A stretch of DNA of 64,000 bases, taken from assembly GCA_964557955.1 (NCBI GenBank), contig CAZLCS010000031.1:1-64000 (forward strand), in the 5' to 3' direction. This DNA comes from JALOOX01 sp964557955. GTDB lineage: Bacteria > Desulfobacterota > Syntrophobacteria > Syntrophobacterales > Syntrophobacteraceae. How positions within the stretch are numbered: the first letter of the stretch is position 1; every line of letters starts with the position of its first letter. Shown piece after piece: positions 60,883 to 64,000 of this stretch. The position numbers and the translations under genes are program-made. The notes beneath the pieces were generated by a model. It was not told where the DNA came from, searched no databases, and saw nothing but the letters and a program-made list of their open reading frames with translations.

Positions 60883-60921
60883 GGAAATCCGGGCCGTGTG
60901 TTTTCCCCGGCCCGGATTTCC
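60883..60921. repeat. Perfect 13-bp inverted repeat
   Basis: GGAAATCCGGGCC and GGCCCGGATTTCC around a 13-base loop, about 50 bases upstream of the IS630-like remnant. Confidence 0.85.
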
Positions 60922-60969
60922 GCGGGTTATGGATGCCTGAATGCCGCAAAACACTCCAACGGGGAAGAA

Positions 60970-61197
60970 ATGATGAGAGAGACCATGAAGATTGCCAATC
61001 ACCTGTCTCTGGGTGAAGTCAGAATGCGCATGCAGATGAGTGGTGCGTTTCCTCGCGTGCTCAAGTGGCTCGTGATCTACAATGCCATTGTCGATCCCAG
61101 GCCGATTTCTGAGATTGCGAGACATACCGGGCTATCCGAAGGGACTGTGAGGAGGATCATAGCGGAGTACAATTCCCATGGGCCGGAGTCCTTCTAA
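60970..61197 (+). pseudogene. IS630-family transposase N-terminal remnant (helix-turn-helix)
   Basis: An open frame of 75 residues carries the winged-helix part seen at the start of IS630-type transposases: LKWLVIYNAIVDPRPISEIARHTGLSEGTVRRIIAEYN, then GPESF and a stop. The next bases seem to continue in another frame (RRR... and an acidic segment), so a frameshifted and decayed transposase is likely. The DDE part is not recognisable. The 75-residue frame could still be translated as a small HTH protein. Confidence 0.6.
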
Positions 61198-61469
61198 TCA
61201 AAGAAGACGGGCATGGGACTCGACCTCGATATCACGCGAAGAAGATCGTTGATTCGCATGGAGGACGCAAAGAGATTGTCGACAACGCCGGGAAGGGTCT
61301 TATTTTTAGTTTGTTGATCCTTCAGTCAGTTGGGGGAAAAGATGCGCAAGAGTGGTTGGATGGCGCAGGACAGGGTTCAACGATCTCAAGGCCGGAAGAG
61401 CATTGGATGGCCCGGAAGCAGGTGCGCGCGGGGGTGAACAGCAGGCCGACGCATACCTCCTTGATTGCC
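61198..61469. other. Decayed DNA after the IS630 remnant
   Basis: An open frame continues at 61311-61712 on the plus strand with no recognisable product; it overlaps the DUF502 gene in antisense. Probably the degraded remainder of the insertion sequence. Confidence 0.35.
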
Positions 61470-62156
61470 TTACTCCATGCGGCCGGCGGGACCCGGGGGT
61501 GGGCCGGCGGGCTCATTGACCTGAGCAAACTGCGGAGCGGTCACGCCCATGGAGACATATATGCTGGTGAACGCCTCGACCCCGAAGGGCGCCGGTTCGA
61601 CCCACTCTTCCGGGACGAAGAGCAATCCTCCTCCAAAAGGTACGGGTGCTGTTGGAATGAGGACAGCCCGGTAAGTCCGGCCGTGCAGCTTCACGGGTTC
61701 ATAGGTGGGTAAAAGGGCCAGAACCGCTGTGTTTCCACGGCCCCCGAAAAAGCACCATACCGGGCTCATATTCTTGAGGTCGGTCCCCTCCTGGCGCTCG
61801 AATATGCCAATGAAGCGATTGGTCAGTTGGTAGAGGCTGCCGACGAGGGGAATTCTGCGAAAAACCCGGTCACCCATCGCCTGGAGTCGGATCTTCAGAC
61901 CTGATTGAGCGAGGATGCCGAACAGAAAGATCGAGAGGACGACACCCAGGAAACCCAGCAGGTACGCGGTCACATCATTGGTGGCGAACGGCAGACCGAT
62001 GGAAATCAGCAATTGCCCCGTGGAGCTTCCCGGTCCGACGAATTTGTGGACGAGGTTTCCCAGCCAGATGACCGCTGCGGCTGTCAGAGCCAGGGGAAGC
62101 AGGGTCAGGAGCCCTGCAAGGAACGTCTGTAACGGATTGCGGATGAGATTACCCAT
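61470..62156 (-). CDS. DUF502 family membrane protein
   Basis: Protein of 228 residues. Two long hydrophobic helices (residues about 12-35 and 60-85), with a signature PLQTFLAGLLTLLPLALTA in the first, then the conserved GDRVFRRIPLVGSLYQLTNRFIGIF. A beta-rich C-terminal region follows (NTAVLALLPTYEPV, VPFGGGLLFVP). A putative inner-membrane protein of unknown role. AAGGAG precedes the ATG at 62156. Confidence 0.85.
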   Translation of the reverse strand: MGNLIRNPLQTFLAGLLTLLPLALTAAAVIWLGNLVHKFVGPGSSTGQLLISIGLPFATNDVTAYLLGFLGVVLSIFLFGILAQSGLKIRLQAMGDRVFRRIPLVGSLYQLTNRFIGIFERQEGTDLKNMSPVWCFFGGRGNTAVLALLPTYEPVKLHGRTYRAVLIPTAPVPFGGGLLFVPEEWVEPAPFGVEAFTSIYVSMGVTAPQFAQVNEPAGPPPGPAGRME

Positions 62157-62236
62157 GATTGCTCCTTCCAAAGCGGTCCATCATGGCCTTTCTGACCAGC
62201 CTGAAACATGGAAAGGTCGATCGCAGCGGGGGCTGC

Positions 62237-62253
62237 AACTTGGAACTTGAACC
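62237..62253. repeat. Degenerate heptanucleotide pair
   Basis: CAACTTGGAACTTGAACCC, two imperfect units of the TTGAAAC type, upstream of the DUF502 gene. Confidence 0.35.
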
Positions 62254-62430
62254 CCTGACACTTTTCGTAGTGGAGCATTGAAAGCCCCGTGGAATGATCC
62301 CGTTGAAAGATTTCCAACCTGTCTTTCCCGTCTTCAGCATCATGCCATCGGCAAACTGCGGACTCCCAAAGACGAATACCACGGTTGGCGGAAGAATCAC
62401 AATTTCTTCGGGATGAAGCCTTGACCTGAC

Positions 62431-62532
62431 AGGCGGGCAGTCCACCATACCCCTTCGGGCCACCCCAAAGGATGAAAGGGCTGCGACGCCTGTTTTTAAC
62501 TTGAAACTTTCAACTTGAAACTTGAAACTTCT
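62431..62532. repeat. Composite repeat element H: module plus TTGAAAC array
   Basis: Read on the minus strand: four 7-bp units GTTTCAA (62498-62532), then the module CCCTTTCATCCTTTGGGGTGGCCCGAAGGGGTATGGTGGACTGCC. It matches elements E and G over about 65 bases. Confidence 0.82.
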
Positions 62533-62577
62533 CCCAGCAGGGTACACGAATGGAGGCCGCGCATTGAGGAGATCTCG

Positions 62578-64000
62578 ATGAAAAGGCTGATTGGCTCGGG
62601 CAGGACAGGGCTTCCCGCCTTCCTATTACTGGGGATCATTTCGCTTGTGGCTCAGGAAGCGCTCAGTCGGGGCGGACTGCAGGCAGCGTTCGCCTGGGTC
62701 ATGGGCTCTCCCCACCTCGCCCTTGCAAACCTGGCTCTCATTTACAGCGTCATGATGCTGCTGTCGGGCCTGATCGGGAGAATGGCTCCGGGTACTGCCC
62801 TTGCTTTCCTGGTCCTTATACTCTTCGCCCTCGTGAACCACGGAAAGCTGATCCGGCTGCATCAACCGCTCTTCCCGTGGGATTTCTGGTATTACAGGCA
62901 TGTTTTGGCGCTCTTCCCCGCTTTGTCGAAGCCGGAGATCTTGACCTCCTTTCTTGCGCCGGTACCGGCCGCCGTTTTTGTCCTCCTCTGGATGCTCGTG
63001 AGACGTGGGAGCCCCCTCGCGCTGAGGAAGCGGATTTTGGCGCTCGTTGTGGCCTCTGCCACAGTCTTCTCCGTTGTCCATTACCGAACGCTTCCGTGGG
63101 ATCTTCCATCCCTTCTTGCAACCGAAAACGAGGTTTGGGATCAGAAATGGAATTATGAGCGGAATGGCTTCCTTCTGGCGTTTGCGATGAATGCTCATCC
63201 TGTCCTGGTGGACGAGCCCGAAAACTACTGCGAGGAGACCATCCGCGAACTCCTGAAAGACGTGATTTCAGAGAAATATGAGGCTTCCCCGAACCGGTTG
63301 GAACAGCCTGTGAACCTCGTTTTCTTCGTCAGCGAATCCTTTTACGATCTCATGCATATCGCCTATGAAGCGGAGGAGGACCCACTCCGGCACTTCAATG
63401 ATCTTCGGACCAGATTCCCGAGTTTTCGGATGATTTCTCCCAGCTTCGGAGGGAATACGAGCCACGTGGAATTCGAGATGCTCACGGGACTGAGCAATGC
63501 GTTTCTTCCTCCGGGTGCTGCTCCCTATGATCATTACATCAAGCGGGAAACCCCGTCCATCGCAGGGGTCCTGAAAGACTCCGGATACCGGACCATTGCC
63601 ATTCATCCCTATCACGACTGGTTCTGGAACAGGCGGAATGCTTTTCCTCTGATGGGCTTCGCTGAATTCGTCTCACTCAGGGAGTTCAACGGAGCCGGGC
63701 AGCGGGGGTGGTTCGTTTCCGACGAGGCTCTTGTGGACCGGATCATCGACAGGATTGAAGGGATTGGAGGAGATCCTTTCTTTCTTTACGCGCTTTCCAT
63801 GCAGAACCACGGGGAATACGATCCCAACCGGTACGCGCCGGATGAGGTCGAGGTGTGGGCCGACCTTCCCGACAGACTGCTGCCCAAGCTCAGGACCTAT
63901 GCGACGGGTCTTCGCGATGCAGACAGGGAGCTGGCGAGGCTGCTGAATTATATGGAGAGCCGCCCGGAGCCGATACTGGCCCTGTTCTGTGGAGATCACC
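62578..64000 (+). CDS. LTA-synthase-like membrane sulfatase (partial)
   Basis: Open frame from ATG at 62578 to the window end (over 470 residues, no stop yet). Four or five hydrophobic helices in about the first 165 residues are followed by a sulfatase-fold domain. Visible features: VFFVSESFYDL (metal ligand Glu), GGNTSHVEFEMLTG with the probable catalytic Thr, IHPYHDWFWNR, MQNHGEYD, and LFCGDH at the cut end. In Gram-negative bacteria this family transfers phosphoglycerol to membrane glucans or lipopolysaccharide-type acceptors. AGGAGATCTCG precedes the ATG. Confidence 0.87.
   Translation, partial: MKRLIGSGRTGLPAFLLLGIISLVAQEALSRGGLQAAFAWVMGSPHLALANLALIYSVMMLLSGLIGRMAPGTALAFLVLILFALVNHGKLIRLHQPLFPWDFWYYRHVLALFPALSKPEILTSFLAPVPAAVFVLLWMLVRRGSPLALRKRILALVVASATVFSVVHYRTLPWDLPSLLATENEVWDQKWNYERNGFLLAFAMNAHPVLVDEPENYCEETIRELLKDVISEKYEASPNRLEQPVNLVFFVSESFYDLMHIAYEAEEDPLRHFNDLRTRFPSFRMISPSFGGNTSHVEFEMLTGLSNAFLPPGAAPYDHYIKRETPSIAGVLKDSGYRTIAIHPYHDWFWNRRNAFPLMGFAEFVSLREFNGAGQRGWFVSDEALVDRIIDRIEGIGGDPFFLYALSMQNHGEYDPNRYAPDEVEVWADLPDRLLPKLRTYATGLRDADRELARLLNYMESRPEPILALFCGDH

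Larger units (their letters stand above)
59948..60969. other. Gene-poor, hairpin-rich stretch
   Basis: About 1 kb without a convincing gene. Open frames on both strands have low-complexity, proline/arginine-rich content and no good starts. Three long perfect hairpins occur here, listed separately. Confidence 0.5.

Noticed and set aside
60596..60949. 117-residue open frame on the minus strand
   Set aside because: Low-complexity proline/leucine/arginine content spanning two perfect hairpins, no start signal.
61311..61712. 133-residue open frame on the plus strand after the IS630 remnant
   Set aside because: Overlaps the DUF502 gene in antisense and shows no transposase catalytic motif.

Overview
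The window looks like the chromosome of a GC-rich, anaerobic, sulfate-reducing or syntrophic deltaproteobacterium. A Syntrophobacter-type organism is my best guess. The basis is an HdrA/MvhD/F420-dehydrogenase-beta type electron-transfer operon, a second EF-G type, a glutaryl-CoA dehydrogenase, a NifX-like protein, DUF362 ferredoxins and an AmmeMemoRadiSam B protein, all as single-copy chromosomal genes with GC-rich codon use. I see no prophage, plasmid or CRISPR array.

Layout. 0-6 kb (minus strand): an electron-transfer operon (HdrA-GltD fusion, MvhD, FrhB/FdhB-like) interrupted by a small four-helix-bundle (S23) gene bracketed by heptanucleotide arrays. 6.6-11.9 kb: tRNA-Arg, an FtsK translocase, CreA and an AT-rich secreted protein. 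12.2-15.8 kb (minus): a biotin-synthase-like radical SAM enzyme with an ABC importer. 16-18.6 kb: tRNA-Cys, EF-P and its lysylating enzyme EpmA. 18.7-25.5 kb: a Memo-like protein, a TPR lipoprotein with a LolB-like lipoprotein, a Mut7-C protein, MogA and a PATAN-type protein. 25.6-34.7 kb (minus): EF-G2, LipA, LipB, then E3, E2, E1beta and E1alpha of a 2-oxoacid dehydrogenase complex. The two lipoylation genes lie beside the complex they serve. 34.9-39.4 kb: a class III aminotransferase, an ALDH7-like dehydrogenase and glutaryl-CoA dehydrogenase, which together suggest lysine-type catabolism. 39.8-43.6 kb (minus): RdgC with two membrane proteins of unknown role, a 36-residue basic protein and a DUF151 nuclease. 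43.9-48.5 kb: NifX-like, CysS, IspF, IspD, RNase P RNA and shikimate kinase. 48.7-53.3 kb: an S51-peptidase-like protein with a CysS-like tail, then an acetyltransferase, a GT4 glycosyltransferase and a PIG-L deacetylase, resembling the enzyme set of mycothiol-like conjugates. 54-60 kb: a secreted caspase-like protein, small secreted proteins and a DUF362 ferredoxin. 60-62 kb: a hairpin-rich, gene-poor stretch with an IS630 remnant. 61.5-64 kb: a DUF502 membrane protein and an LTA-synthase-like sulfatase that runs off the window.

The most unusual structure is a family of dispersed heptanucleotide arrays with core GTTTC plus two variable bases, at eight or nine intergenic places. At three of them the array joins a conserved module of about 65 bp carrying a GTGGCCCGGAGGGCC palindrome. 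Two arrays in opposite orientation bracket the S23 gene inside the Hdr operon, and one supplies the last residues and stop codon of the HdrA fusion. Separate REP-like palindromes (GTCATNCC type) occur at four other intergenic sites.
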